From Bradyrhizobium daqingense (GTDB lineage Bacteria; Pseudomonadota; Alphaproteobacteria; Rhizobiales; Xanthobacteraceae), in NCBI RefSeq assembly GCF_021044685.1, contig NZ_CP088014.1, forward strand, positions 6,372,001 through 6,436,000: 64,000 nucleotides of DNA, read 5' to 3'. Positions 8,769 to 17,244 of the stretch are shown here, piece after piece. Each line of letters starts with the position of its first letter. The first letter of the stretch is position 1. Position numbers and translations under genes: made by a program. The notes under the pieces are model-generated. The model saw only the letters and a list, made by a program, of their open reading frames with translations. It made no database searches and was not told where the DNA came from.

Positions 8769-9887
8769 ATGAAATCACTGAAGCTCATCGGTCTGGCATT
8801 CGGCGCATCGCTCGCGCTGTCGAGCGCGGCATTCGCGCAGGATGTCACCGTCGCAGTCGCAGGCCCGATGACCGGCGGCGAGTCCGCCTTCGGCCGCCAG
8901 ATGAAGAACGGCGCCGAGATGGCCGTGACCGACATCAACGCCGCCGGCGGGGTCAATGGCAAGAAGCTGGCGCTCTCCGTCGAGGACGACGCCTGCGATC
9001 CGAAGCAGGCGCGCTCGATCGCCGAGAAGATCGCCGGCGCGAAAATCCCGTTCGTGGCCGGGCACTATTGCTCGTCGTCGTCGATCCCCGCCTCCGAAGC
9101 CTATGCCGACGGCAACGTGCTCCAGATCACGCCGGCCTCGACCAATCCGCTGTTCACCGAGCGCAAGCTCTGGAACGTGGCCCGCGTCTGCGGCCGTGAC
9201 GACCAGCAGGGCCTGATCGCGGCGCAGTACATTGCCAAGAACTACAAGGGCAAGAACATCGCGATCCTCAACGACAAGACCACCTACGGCAAGGGTCTTG
9301 CCGACGAGACCAAGAAGGCGCTCAACAAGGCCGGCATCACCGAGAAGATGTATGAGTCCTACAACAAGGGCGACAAGGACTTCAACGCGATCGTCTCGCG
9401 CCTGAAGCGTGACAACATCGACCTCGTCTATGTCGGCGGCTATCATCAGGAAAGCGGCCTGATCCTGCGTCAGATGCGCGACCAGGGCCTCAAGACCGTG
9501 CTGATGGCCGGCGACGCGCTCGCCGACAAGGAGTACGCCTCCATCACCGGTCCGGCGGGCGAAGGCACGCTGTTTACCTTCGGTCCCGATCCGCGCAACA
9601 AGCCGACGGCGAAGAAGATCGTCGAGGCCTTCAAGGCCAAGGGCATCGATCCCGAAGGCTACACGCTCTACACCTACGCGGCGATGCAGGTCTGGTCGCA
9701 GGCCGCGAAGAAGGCCGGCACCACAGACGCCAAGAAGGTCATGGAGGCGGTGAAGGCCGGCAAGTGGGACACCGTGATCGGCCCGATCGAGTATGACGCC
9801 AAGGGCGACATCAAGCAGATCGACTACGTCGTCTACAAGTGGGACGCGAAGGGCGGTTACACCGAGATCAGTGGCAGCGGCACCTAG
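8769..9887 (+). CDS. Leu/Ile/Val-type periplasmic binding protein
   Basis: 372 residues with a signal peptide (MKSLKLIGLAFGASLALSSA, cleavage near AFA-QD). The mature part is a type I periplasmic binding fold: VTVAVAGPMTGGESAFGRQM opens the first lobe, followed by GHYCSSSSIPASEAYADGN and FTFGPDPRNKPTAKK. It delivers branched-chain amino acids, or related substrates, to LivHMGF. ATG at 8769 is chosen because upstream in-frame residues are charged and would hide the signal peptide. It lies last in the cluster, just before a strong terminator, so its message may be made in excess of the permease genes. Confidence 0.92.
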   Translation: MKSLKLIGLAFGASLALSSAAFAQDVTVAVAGPMTGGESAFGRQMKNGAEMAVTDINAAGGVNGKKLALSVEDDACDPKQARSIAEKIAGAKIPFVAGHYCSSSSIPASEAYADGNVLQITPASTNPLFTERKLWNVARVCGRDDQQGLIAAQYIAKNYKGKNIAILNDKTTYGKGLADETKKALNKAGITEKMYESYNKGDKDFNAIVSRLKRDNIDLVYVGGYHQESGLILRQMRDQGLKTVLMAGDALADKEYASITGPAGEGTLFTFGPDPRNKPTAKKIVEAFKAKGIDPEGYTLYTYAAMQVWSQAAKKAGTTDAKKVMEAVKAGKWDTVIGPIEYDAKGDIKQIDYVVYKWDAKGGYTEISGSGT

Positions 9888-9923
9888 CCACCGGTCTTGT
9901 CCTCAATCCTCTCAATCATCATC

Positions 9924-9952
9924 ACGCCCCGGCTTACCCCCGGGGCGTTTTG
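9924..9952 (+). terminator. Rho-independent terminator after the liv cluster
   Basis: A 9-bp stem, ACGCCCCGG and CCGGGGCGT, with loop CTTACCC is followed by TTTTGTC. It begins 36 bases after the binding-protein stop and lies before the convergent response-regulator gene. Confidence 0.88.
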
Positions 9953-9965
9953 TCTTGCGACAGGA

Positions 9966-10352
9966 TCAGACGGTTTCGGACAGCTCGCCGCCCGCCGCTG
10001 CCTGGGCCTTCCGCAGGGCTTGCAGGAGATCGTTCGGCCGAAACGGCTTTTGCAGGCAGGCGACGTTGGCGAGGTGCGGAGATTGCTCCATGAAGTCGAG
10101 CGCGGTCATCCCGGAGACCGCGATGACGGGAAGCGCCGGCGCCCGTTCGCGCAGACCCGCGATGACATCGACGCCGCTGGTGTCGCCGAGGAAGATGTCG
10201 ACGATCGCCGCGTCAAAGGAACCTTCCGCAAAGGTTTTCAGCCCGGCCGCACCACTCTCGGCCTCCACGGCTTCGAACCGATTGACCCGGAGTACCATTG
10301 CGATCATCGCGCGCACGTCCTTCTGGTCGTCGATGATGAGAACGCGAGGCAT
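9966..10352 (-). CDS. Single-domain response regulator
   Basis: 128 residues, a receiver domain and nothing else. The acidic pocket is Asp8-Asp9 (VLIIDDQ), the phospho-acceptor is Asp52 (IVDIF), the switch Ser is Ser80 (AVSG) and the conserved Lys is Lys102 (QKPF). ATG at 10352 is preferred over the TTG at 10361, which would sit directly against the CGGGAG ribosome site. It is divergent from the hybrid histidine kinase at 10590, a likely partner or phosphate sink. With no output domain it must act by protein contact. Confidence 0.9.
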   Translation of the reverse strand: MPRVLIIDDQKDVRAMIAMVLRVNRFEAVEAESGAAGLKTFAEGSFDAAIVDIFLGDTSGVDVIAGLRERAPALPVIAVSGMTALDFMEQSPHLANVACLQKPFRPNDLLQALRKAQAAAGGELSETV

Positions 10353-10589
10353 TGGGAACAACTCCCGGTATCCAGATCAGAATCCTCCGATTCAAGGCCT
10401 GGAACTCGAAACAGCGGAGGGGCATTATGACACCGCCACGTAAAGCGCTCCTTACCCGATCCCTATTCCGCGCACCCACCGAGATTAAGTAAGCTGTAAC
10501 CGTCGGTTGAGTCGAAACCGGTTCCGTTCACAACCCGCGCCTAGAACCCGCTACCATAAGCCTATACCTGGCGGAACGAGACGAGCTGA

Positions 10590-13436
10590 ATGCTCAAGAG
10601 CCTGTCCAAAACCTTGCCGAAAATCCCGCCCAAGATCGACCTGCAAGAGGTGGACGTGCCCGCAACGATCGACCGAAGCACATTTCTTTCCACCCTGCCG
10701 GCCACCTCGACCGACCGCGCCGCGGCCCTGACGGTCGTTGGCATTTCCTCGATCCTGTTCGCGTTGGCTGCGCCCTTTGCAGGTATCCCGCTACTGCCAG
10801 TCCCGGCGTTCGTCGCGAGCTATCAATCCGCGCTCGCCGTGAGCGACGTCGTCACGGCAGTGTTGCTGTTGTCACAATTTGCGGTCTTGCGGACCCGCGC
10901 GCTGCTGTGGCTCGCGACCGGCTATCTTTTCACCGCCGCGGCCGCCCTGCTCCACGCCCTCACCTTCCCCGGGCTTTTCACACCGACCGGGATGTTCGGC
11001 GCGGGCCGCCAGACGACCGTCTGGCTCTACATGATCTGGCACGCCGGCTTTCCGCTCTTGGTGCTGGGCTATGCCTGGCTGAAGGAGAAAGACGGGGGCG
11101 CCCGGGTTCGGATGGCGACCAGCAGCGCGATCTATGCCAGCGTGCTCGGCGTCATCGCCGCGATTGCCGTCTTCGGCTGGATCGTCACCGCCGGACACGA
11201 TCTGCTTCCGGTCCTGTTGCGCGATGGTCACTACACCCCGACCATGATCGGCGTCGTGTCCTTCGTGTGGTCGCTGAGCTTTGCTGCGCTTGTTTCGCTC
11301 TGGTTCCGCAAGCCGCATTCGGTGATCGACATCTGGCTCATGGTGGTCATGTGCGCCTGGCTGTTCGACATTGCGCTGTCGGCGATCATCAACGTCGCAC
11401 GCTTCGACCTCGGCTTCTATGCCGGCCGACTCTACGGCCTCGCCGCGGCGACCTTCGTGCTCGCGGTGCTTCTCGTCGAGAACGTGCGCCTTCAGGCGCA
11501 CACGGTACGCCTCGTCGGCAGTTTGCGCGAGCAATCGGCTTCGGAGCGGGACTATTACGGCAAGCGTCTCGCCCTGTATGGTGCGGTGGTCGAGTCCTCC
11601 AACGATGCCATCATCACGAAAACGCTCGACGGTGTCATCACCAGCTGGAACAAGGCCGCCGAACAGCTGTTCGGCTATTCCGCCGCGGAGGCCGTCGGCA
11701 AACCAATCGACATCATTGTACCGCCCGATCGCAAGGGCGAGGTCAGGAGCATTCTCAACCGAATCGCCAGCAACGAATCGATCGCCCAGTACGAGACGAT
11801 CCGCACCCGAAAGGACGGACGTCCACTCGACGTCGTCCTGAATATTTCGCCCCTGCGCACGGATCACGGCGAGGTCATCGGCGCCTCCAAGATCGCCCAT
11901 GATATCACCGAAGAAAAGCAGGCGAGAGAGAAGCTGCGCCGCGAGACCGAAGAGCGCCAGCGCATCTTCGAGACCTCGCAGGACCTGATCCTGGTCACCG
12001 ATGGCTACGGCAATTTCATCCAGGTCAGCCCGAGCGTGAAGAACATCCTCGGTTACAGTCCCGAGGACATGGTCGGGCACAGCGCGACCGAGTTCATTCA
12101 TCCCGACGATCTCGATAATACGCGGACCGAGATGCGGGCTGCTCGCCGCGGCGCGGTCAAGCGCAGCTTCGAGGCGCGCTACTACCACTACGACGGTCAC
12201 GAGGTCACGCTGAACTGGATGGGCACCTGGTCGGAGCCGGTGAAGCGCCATTTCTTCATCGGCCGCGACCTCACCGACAAGCAGGCCGCCGAGGCGCAGC
12301 TCCGTCAGGTCCAGAAGATGGATTCGATCGGCCAATTGACCGGAGGCGTCGCCCACGACTTCAACAACGTGCTGACCGTGATCACGGGCACGATCGGCAT
12401 TCTCAGCGACGCCGTCGCCGACCGGCCCGAGCTCGCCGCCATCACCAAACTGATCGACGATGCCGCCGAGCGCGGCGCACAACTGACCAAGCACCTGCTC
12501 GCCTTCGCCCGCAAGCAGCCGCTCCAGCCGCGCGAGATCGACGTCAACGCGCTGGTGCTCGAAGCCGCCAAGCTGTTGCATCCGACGCTGGGCGAGCAGA
12601 TCACGATCATGCCTCAGCTCACCGAGGATGCCTGGCCGACACTGGTCGACCCAGGTCAGCTCTCCACCGCCATCCTCAATCTAGCGCTGAATGCGCGCGA
12701 CGCCATGCCCGACGGTGGCACCCTGGTGCTGGAGACCCGCAACATCTTCCTCGACGACGGCTACGCCAGCATGAATCCCGACATGGTCGCGGGCAACTAC
12801 GTGATGATCGCGGTCAGCGACACCGGCAGCGGAATCCCACCGGACCTGATCGATCGGGTCTTTGATCCGTTCTTCACCACCAAGGAGGTCGGCAAGGGCA
12901 CTGGCCTCGGCTTGAGCATGGTGTTCGGCTTCGTCAAGCAGTCGGGCGGCCACGTCAAGATCTACAGCGAGGTCGGCCACGGCACGAGCGTGAAGATCTA
13001 CCTGCCGCGCTCGACCGGGGTGCAGGAGACCGAGTACGAGGCGCTCCAGAACGCGCCCATCACCGGCGGCAACGAGAAAATCCTGATCGTCGAGGACGAC
13101 GCCTTGGTGCGGCAATATGTTGTGACGCAGGTCAAGAGCCTCGGCTATACTGCGCTCCAGGCCGCCAACGGCGCGGAGGCCCTCGCCATCCTCGACAGCG
13201 ACAAGACCATCGACCTGCTCTTCACCGACATCATCATGCCGGGCAACATGAACGGCCGGCAGCTTGCCGACGAAGCGGCCCGGCGCCGCCCCGACCTCAA
13301 GACGTTGTTCACCTCGGGCTACACCGAGAATGCCATCGTCCATCACGGCCGGCTCGATTCCGGCGTATTGCTGCTGGCCAAGCCCTATCGCAAATCCGAG
13401 CTCGCCAAGATGCTCAGGACGGCGCTCGCGGGTTGA
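10590..13436 (+). CDS. Membrane hybrid sensor histidine kinase
   Basis: 948 residues. Residues about 40-310 hold seven to nine membrane segments resembling a MASE-type (MASE4-like) sensor. Two PAS domains follow at about 330-445 (SSNDAIITKTLDGVITSWNK) and 455-570. The HisKA domain has His589 in GGVAHDFNN. The ATPase domain shows NLALNARDAMPDGG and DTGSGIPPDL. The C-terminal receiver carries phospho-acceptor Asp880 (LFTDIIMPG). Autophosphorylation on His589 should pass to Asp880 and perhaps on to the divergent single-domain regulator. The kinase core is of the HisKA/HWE-like 'VAHDFNN' class common in rhizobia. The signal sensed cannot be told from sequence. Confidence 0.92.
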   Translation: MLKSLSKTLPKIPPKIDLQEVDVPATIDRSTFLSTLPATSTDRAAALTVVGISSILFALAAPFAGIPLLPVPAFVASYQSALAVSDVVTAVLLLSQFAVLRTRALLWLATGYLFTAAAALLHALTFPGLFTPTGMFGAGRQTTVWLYMIWHAGFPLLVLGYAWLKEKDGGARVRMATSSAIYASVLGVIAAIAVFGWIVTAGHDLLPVLLRDGHYTPTMIGVVSFVWSLSFAALVSLWFRKPHSVIDIWLMVVMCAWLFDIALSAIINVARFDLGFYAGRLYGLAAATFVLAVLLVENVRLQAHTVRLVGSLREQSASERDYYGKRLALYGAVVESSNDAIITKTLDGVITSWNKAAEQLFGYSAAEAVGKPIDIIVPPDRKGEVRSILNRIASNESIAQYETIRTRKDGRPLDVVLNISPLRTDHGEVIGASKIAHDITEEKQAREKLRRETEERQRIFETSQDLILVTDGYGNFIQVSPSVKNILGYSPEDMVGHSATEFIHPDDLDNTRTEMRAARRGAVKRSFEARYYHYDGHEVTLNWMGTWSEPVKRHFFIGRDLTDKQAAEAQLRQVQKMDSIGQLTGGVAHDFNNVLTVITGTIGILSDAVADRPELAAITKLIDDAAERGAQLTKHLLAFARKQPLQPREIDVNALVLEAAKLLHPTLGEQITIMPQLTEDAWPTLVDPGQLSTAILNLALNARDAMPDGGTLVLETRNIFLDDGYASMNPDMVAGNYVMIAVSDTGSGIPPDLIDRVFDPFFTTKEVGKGTGLGLSMVFGFVKQSGGHVKIYSEVGHGTSVKIYLPRSTGVQETEYEALQNAPITGGNEKILIVEDDALVRQYVVTQVKSLGYTALQAANGAEALAILDSDKTIDLLFTDIIMPGNMNGRQLADEAARRRPDLKTLFTSGYTENAIVHHGRLDSGVLLLAKPYRKSELAKMLRTALAG

Positions 13437-13495
13437 GCCTGCCAGACCTCTGCGCTATCGCAGAGGTGAACTCCCTTACAGCCCGCGAGGCCAGC

Positions 13496-14491
13496 TTGAA
13501 GAATCTCCTCACCGACATCGCCGGCGTCCGTGTCGGCCATGCCGAAGATGCGAAAGTCGCCTCGGGCACGACCGCGATCATCTTCGATTCTCCGGCGGTC
13601 GCCGCGATCGACGTCCGCGGCGGCGGACCGGGCACGCGCGAGGACGCGCTGCTCGATCTCGCCAACACCGTCGAACGCGTCGACGCGATCGCGCTGTCGG
13701 GCGGCTCTGCCTTCGGCCTCGATACCGGCGGCGGCGTGCAGGCCTGGCTCGCCGAGCAGGGCCGCGGCCACCGGGTGCGCGAGGCCCTGATTCCGATCGT
13801 GCCGGGCGCGATCCTGTTCGATCTCCTCAACGGCGGCGACAAGGCCTGGGGACGCTTCTCGCCCTATCGCGACCTCGGCTATGCCGCGGCAGCCGCCGCA
13901 GGCAGCGACTTCGCGCTAGGCAGCGTCGGCGCCGGCCTGGGGGCCACCACCGCGACGTTCAAAGGCGGCCTCGGCTCGGCCTCGGCGGTGACGCCAAGCG
14001 GCGTGAAGGTCGCTGCGATCGTCGCCGTCAACGCGGTCGGCAGCGTCACCGTCGGCGACGGACCATGGTTCTGGGCCGCGCCATTCGAAGTGAACGGCGA
14101 GTTCGGCGGGCGCGGCCTGCCGGACAAGTTCACCGACGACATGCTCCGCATGCGCATCAAGGGCGGTCCTGCGGTAAACGCCCGCGAAAACACCACCATC
14201 GGCGCCGTCGTCACCGACGCGGTGCTGACCAAGCCCCAGGCCAAGCGGCTGGCGATGATCGCGCATACCGGCTTTGCCCGCGCGATCTATCCGGTGCATG
14301 CACCGACCGACGGCGACGTGCTGTTCGCCGCCGCGACCTGCGACAAACCGATCGAGCCGCTGGCCGGCCTGACCGAGCTCGGCACGGTCGCAGCCAACGT
14401 GGTCGCGCGCGCGATCGCCCGCGGCGTTTACGGCGCGAGCGCCCTGCCGTTCCCCGGTGCGCTGCCGGCGTGGAAGGACCGGTTCGGATAG
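13496..14491 (+). CDS. P1/S58-family peptidase (DmpA/NylC-like)
   Basis: 331 residues from TTG at 13496, preferred because GAGG lies 6 bases upstream and the protein then starts KNLLTDIAGVRVGHAED like its relatives; an in-frame TTG at 13433 would add 21 residues. The family is made as a precursor that cleaves itself between Asn and Thr; here Asn232-Thr233 in ARENTTIGAV fits, with Thr233 as the new N-terminal nucleophile. Other family marks are GTTAIIF, RGGGPGTRE and LSGGSAFGLDT. Substrates in the family range from D-amino-acid peptides to nylon oligomers, so the substrate here is unknown. It starts 59 bases after the hybrid kinase. Confidence 0.85.
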   Translation: MKNLLTDIAGVRVGHAEDAKVASGTTAIIFDSPAVAAIDVRGGGPGTREDALLDLANTVERVDAIALSGGSAFGLDTGGGVQAWLAEQGRGHRVREALIPIVPGAILFDLLNGGDKAWGRFSPYRDLGYAAAAAAGSDFALGSVGAGLGATTATFKGGLGSASAVTPSGVKVAAIVAVNAVGSVTVGDGPWFWAAPFEVNGEFGGRGLPDKFTDDMLRMRIKGGPAVNARENTTIGAVVTDAVLTKPQAKRLAMIAHTGFARAIYPVHAPTDGDVLFAAATCDKPIEPLAGLTELGTVAANVVARAIARGVYGASALPFPGALPAWKDRFG

Positions 14492-14542
14492 CAACGAAAC
14501 GGCCGACAAGGCGTTATCCCGGCGGGGCCAAGGTGCACCGTC

Positions 14543-14755
14543 ATGCCGTCGTCAGTGATCCGCTCCTTTCGCTATGCGCCCGAGACGCGCGAGCTGAAGG
14601 TGACCTTCGTCAGCGGGCGCCTATATGTCTACGAGGACGTTCCAGCCGAGGTCGCGGCTGCATTCAGGGACGCGTTCTCCAAGGGGTCGTTCTTCAACCG
14701 GGAAATCCGCGACCGCTATGCCTATCGTGACATCACGCACGAATACGCAGGCTAG
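14543..14755 (+). CDS. KTSC-domain protein
   Basis: 70 residues that are entirely one KTSC domain, a module also found at the C-terminus of some lysyl-tRNA synthetases: SVIRSFRYAPETRELKVTF, then RLYVYEDVPAEV and SKGSFFNREIRDRY. The conserved GxxYxYxxVP and FNxxIRDxY cores are intact. Function of free KTSC proteins is not known; a nucleic-acid role has been guessed for the family. It follows the peptidase by 51 bases and converges on the EF-hand gene with only 12 bases between stops. Confidence 0.85.
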   Translation: MPSSVIRSFRYAPETRELKVTFVSGRLYVYEDVPAEVAAAFRDAFSKGSFFNREIRDRYAYRDITHEYAG

Positions 14756-14767
14756 CCTGGAGCCAGC

Positions 14768-15577
14768 TCACACGCTCATCGACATCGAGGACGCGGTGGA
14801 CGCGGACGCAGCCTGCGCCTGGCGCTGCATCATCTGTCCGAACCAGTCATAAGGCGAATTGCCGCCACCATTGGCATTTGAAGAGCTGGACGCGCCCGGC
14901 ACTGTCGTCGACATCTTGAAACCGTCGGCATAGGTGACGGTGGTGGTGGTCGAGCCGTCCGCATTGGTCGTCGTCGTCGAGGTCGACCCGCCGCTCGCCT
15001 TCGAGCCCGATCCCCCGCCCGAGGCGTCACCCGAGCCGTCAGCGCCCTGCGTATGGTGCCCATGACGGCCGCCGGTCAGCGCCTTGTTCATTTCACCGAG
15101 ACTGATGCTGTCGTCTGAGTTCGCATCCATCTTCGAGAACACGTCGTCGGCCTGCGCCAAATTGGTGCCGCCGGCACCGAGCGCCTCCTCGAACTCGGAC
15201 TTGGTGATCTTGCCGTCGCCGTCCGCATCGATCTGGGAGAACAAATCCTTCAGCGCAGCCTCGCGGCCCTTCGAGGTCGCGGACACGGAATTCGAAGAGG
15301 TCGAGTTGACCGCGCTGCTCGCGCCGTCGGTCGATTGGCTCTGCGCTGCGATCAGCGCACTCATGGTCTGCGGCGATATCTGTGGAGGAGTGCTTGAGCC
15401 GACCAACAAGGTCGTCATGCTGCCCGCACTGTCGACCGCGAACGCGTTGGTCGCGCCTTGCGAAGATTCGGTCTTCTGCGCCGAGGCGGCCTTCTGCGTT
15501 GCCGATGAGGACTTCGAGTTCGTCAGCGACTGGATCGCGTCGAGCGCACTCGAGACCGCACCAAGGGCGAACAACAT
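14768..15577 (-). CDS. EF-hand calcium-binding protein
   Basis: 269 residues from ATG at 15577 with GGAG 8 bases upstream. Residues 1-95 are Ser/Ala/Thr-rich and low-complexity. Two EF-hand loops follow: DADGDGKITKSEFE, and DANSDDSISLGEMN, whose third position is Ser. The C-terminal third is a Gly/Ser/Thr-rich linker and ends PYDWFGQMMQRQAQ plus a Ser-rich tail. There is no clear signal peptide, although the start MLFALGAVSSALDAI is mildly hydrophobic and resembles rhizobial EF-hand proteins near secretion genes. It is a likely calcium sensor or buffer. It is divergent from rpe. Confidence 0.85.
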   Translation of the reverse strand: MLFALGAVSSALDAIQSLTNSKSSSATQKAASAQKTESSQGATNAFAVDSAGSMTTLLVGSSTPPQISPQTMSALIAAQSQSTDGASSAVNSTSSNSVSATSKGREAALKDLFSQIDADGDGKITKSEFEEALGAGGTNLAQADDVFSKMDANSDDSISLGEMNKALTGGRHGHHTQGADGSGDASGGGSGSKASGGSTSTTTTNADGSTTTTVTYADGFKMSTTVPGASSSSNANGGGNSPYDWFGQMMQRQAQAASASTASSMSMSV

Positions 15578-15829
15578 TGCACAACTCCAACCGACGCGGC
15601 ATGCCGCGGCCAATGCTCTGGAGATGACGTCAGCAAGCGTCGTGCCAGCGTGAAAAATCCAATGAAATCCGCCTTTGCAGCGCTTGGCACGGCCCGGAAA
15701 CACCGGCAATTCGTGCCGGTCTCGGCAGAAATTTCCGCCCACAGGAAGCCGCCTCCCCCTGCATTGCCCGCCGCAGGAGCCCATGTTAGCGAGGCCATTC
15801 CTCTTTCGGCTGCCACCGGACAACGCGCC

Positions 15830-16531
15830 ATGACCCAAGCCTTCGCTCCCCGTCCCCTCGCCATCGCGCCCTCGATCCTGGCCTCGGATTTCTCCAGGCT
15901 CGGCGAGGAGGTGCGTGCGGTGGATGCCGCGGGCGCCGACTGGATCCATCTCGACGTGATGGACGGGCACTTCGTTCCGAACATCTCCTACGGCCCCGAC
16001 GTCATCAAGGCGATGCGCCCGCATACGAAGAAGATCTTCGACGCACATCTGATGATCTCGCCCTGCGACCCCTATCTCGAGGCCTTCGCGAAAGCCGGCT
16101 GCGACCACATCACCGTGCATGCGGAGGCGGGCCCCCATCTGCACCGTTCGCTCCAGGCCATCCGCGCGCTCGGCAAAAAGGCCGGCGTCTCGCTCAATCC
16201 GGCAACGCCGATCAGTACGCTCGAGTACGTGCTCGATCTCGTCGACCTCGTGCTGGTGATGTCGGTCAATCCCGGCTTCGGCGGCCAGGCCTTCATTCCC
16301 TCCGCGATCGGCAAGATCCGCGACATCCGCACGATGCTTGCGGGACGCCCGATCGACATCGAGGTCGATGGCGGTGTCGGTCCCGACGTTGCCGGCGCAC
16401 TCGCGGCAGCCGGTGCCAACGCCTTCGTCGCCGGCACGTCCGTCTTCAGGGGCGGCACGCAGGAGGCCTACAATACCAACATCGCGGCGATCCGCAACGC
16501 GGCCGCAGGCGCGCGCGGCGAAGCGATCTGA
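15830..16531 (+). CDS. rpe: Ribulose-phosphate 3-epimerase
   Basis: 233-residue TIM barrel that interconverts ribulose-5-phosphate and xylulose-5-phosphate in the pentose phosphate and Calvin cycles. IAPSILASDFSRLGEEV opens the barrel; metal ligands lie in WIHLDVMDGHFVPN and in EVDGGV; VMSVNPGFGGQAFI is the flexible active-site loop; the phosphate site is VAGTSVF. ATG at 15830 gives the standard N-terminus; a longer in-frame extension is rich in Pro and His and unlike the family. No other Calvin-cycle gene is nearby, so this is probably the housekeeping copy. Confidence 0.95.
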   Translation: MTQAFAPRPLAIAPSILASDFSRLGEEVRAVDAAGADWIHLDVMDGHFVPNISYGPDVIKAMRPHTKKIFDAHLMISPCDPYLEAFAKAGCDHITVHAEAGPHLHRSLQAIRALGKKAGVSLNPATPISTLEYVLDLVDLVLVMSVNPGFGGQAFIPSAIGKIRDIRTMLAGRPIDIEVDGGVGPDVAGALAAAGANAFVAGTSVFRGGTQEAYNTNIAAIRNAAAGARGEAI

Positions 16532-16566
16532 GCTGGATCAAACCGTGTAGACGAGCTGGAGAAAAT

Positions 16567-16583
16567 CCCGCGGCTATTGCGGG
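16567..16583 (+). terminator. Possible weak hairpin after rpe
   Basis: CCCGC and GCGGG, 7 bases apart, lie 35 bases after the rpe stop and are followed by TGTTG. The stem is short and the T-run poor, so this is only a possible transcript end. Confidence 0.3.
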
Positions 16584-16696
16584 TGTTGCGGCGCGCAATG
16601 CCTAAGATTGCAACGCGAATCCGTACTCATCCGGACTTCACTGATTCGCGCAAATCACCGCAAGTGGCTCCTGCCTGCTTTTGACGGGAGCACATC

Positions 16697-16840
16697 ATGA
16701 CGACGACCCTGGTTTGGACTGGCGTAGCGTTGTGGTTCGGTTTCAACGTGGCGATCGCCGCTCGCGGCCTCTACGCGATGCGACCGGTGAAGGCCGCGGC
16801 TCCTGCCCGCATCATCCCCCTTCGTCATCGCCGGGGCTGA
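16697..16840 (+). CDS. Small single-pass membrane peptide
   Basis: 47 residues. GGGAG lies 6 bases before ATG at 16697. One hydrophobic helix spans about residues 5-22 (LVWTGVALWFGFNVAIAA), followed by a basic tail ending RIIPLRHRRG, giving a predicted cytoplasmic C-terminus by the positive-inside rule. It is the first of three small genes in the same direction. No family recognised. The ribosome site and the clean membrane pattern make it a believable gene. Confidence 0.6.
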   Translation: MTTTLVWTGVALWFGFNVAIAARGLYAMRPVKAAAPARIIPLRHRRG

Positions 16841-16845
16841 GCGCC

Positions 16846-17022
16846 ATGCAGATCGCACTCGTGAAGCGCCAGCCGAAGCGCAGATGCCGGATCCCGCGTC
16901 GGCCGCATCCGAACCTGGATTTCTTCTTCGGCCGCCTCGAGCGCGCTGACGGCGCACCGGACGACGATGCCGGGCCCGACAATGCCGACTTCGATCATTC
17001 GTTCTCGCAGTGCCGACACTGA
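16846..17022 (+). CDS. Small hypothetical protein, basic head and acidic tail
   Basis: 58 residues, starting 5 bases after the preceding peptide stops. The N-terminal half is Arg/Lys/Pro-rich (VKRQPKRRCRIPRRPHPN), then DFFFGRLERA, then a tail crowded with Asp (DGAPDDDAGPDNADFDH). Most codons end in G or C, as in real genes of this genome. The ribosome site is weak, so coupling to the upstream stop is likely if it is translated. No family recognised. Confidence 0.5.
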   Translation: MQIALVKRQPKRRCRIPRRPHPNLDFFFGRLERADGAPDDDAGPDNADFDHSFSQCRH

Positions 17023-17047
17023 GACTTCCTCTTCCGGACCCGCCACC

Positions 17048-17239
17048 ATGAAGCCGCACTGCCCGAACTGCCTGAAGGAAATGACCAAGGCGTCCGCATC
17101 GCGTAACCTGTTCAATTGCGAGCCGTGCCGCGAGATCATCCAGTATTTCGGCGGCAGCCCCGATCACGGCGAGGCCGGCCCGCAATTCTCCTGGCCCATC
17201 CGCCGCAAGCGCACCGGCCACGCCGCCCACGCGGCGTGA
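17048..17239 (+). CDS. Small zinc-ribbon-like protein
   Basis: 63 residues with two Cys pairs, CPNC near residue 5 and CEPC near residue 26, spaced as in a small treble-clef or ribbon zinc site. The C-terminus is basic (WPIRRKRTGHAAHAA). Third codon positions are strongly G/C. No good ribosome site is seen before ATG at 17048. The gene converges on the kinase gene with 5 bases between stops. A nucleic-acid or protein-binding role is possible but unproved. Confidence 0.6.
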   Translation: MKPHCPNCLKEMTKASASRNLFNCEPCREIIQYFGGSPDHGEAGPQFSWPIRRKRTGHAAHAA

Positions 17240-17244
17240 TTTTC

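Noticed and set aside
13264..14730. Arg-rich frame across the peptidase gene
   Set aside because: Shadow frame of the hybrid kinase end and the P1 peptidase; no ribosome site and no motifs.
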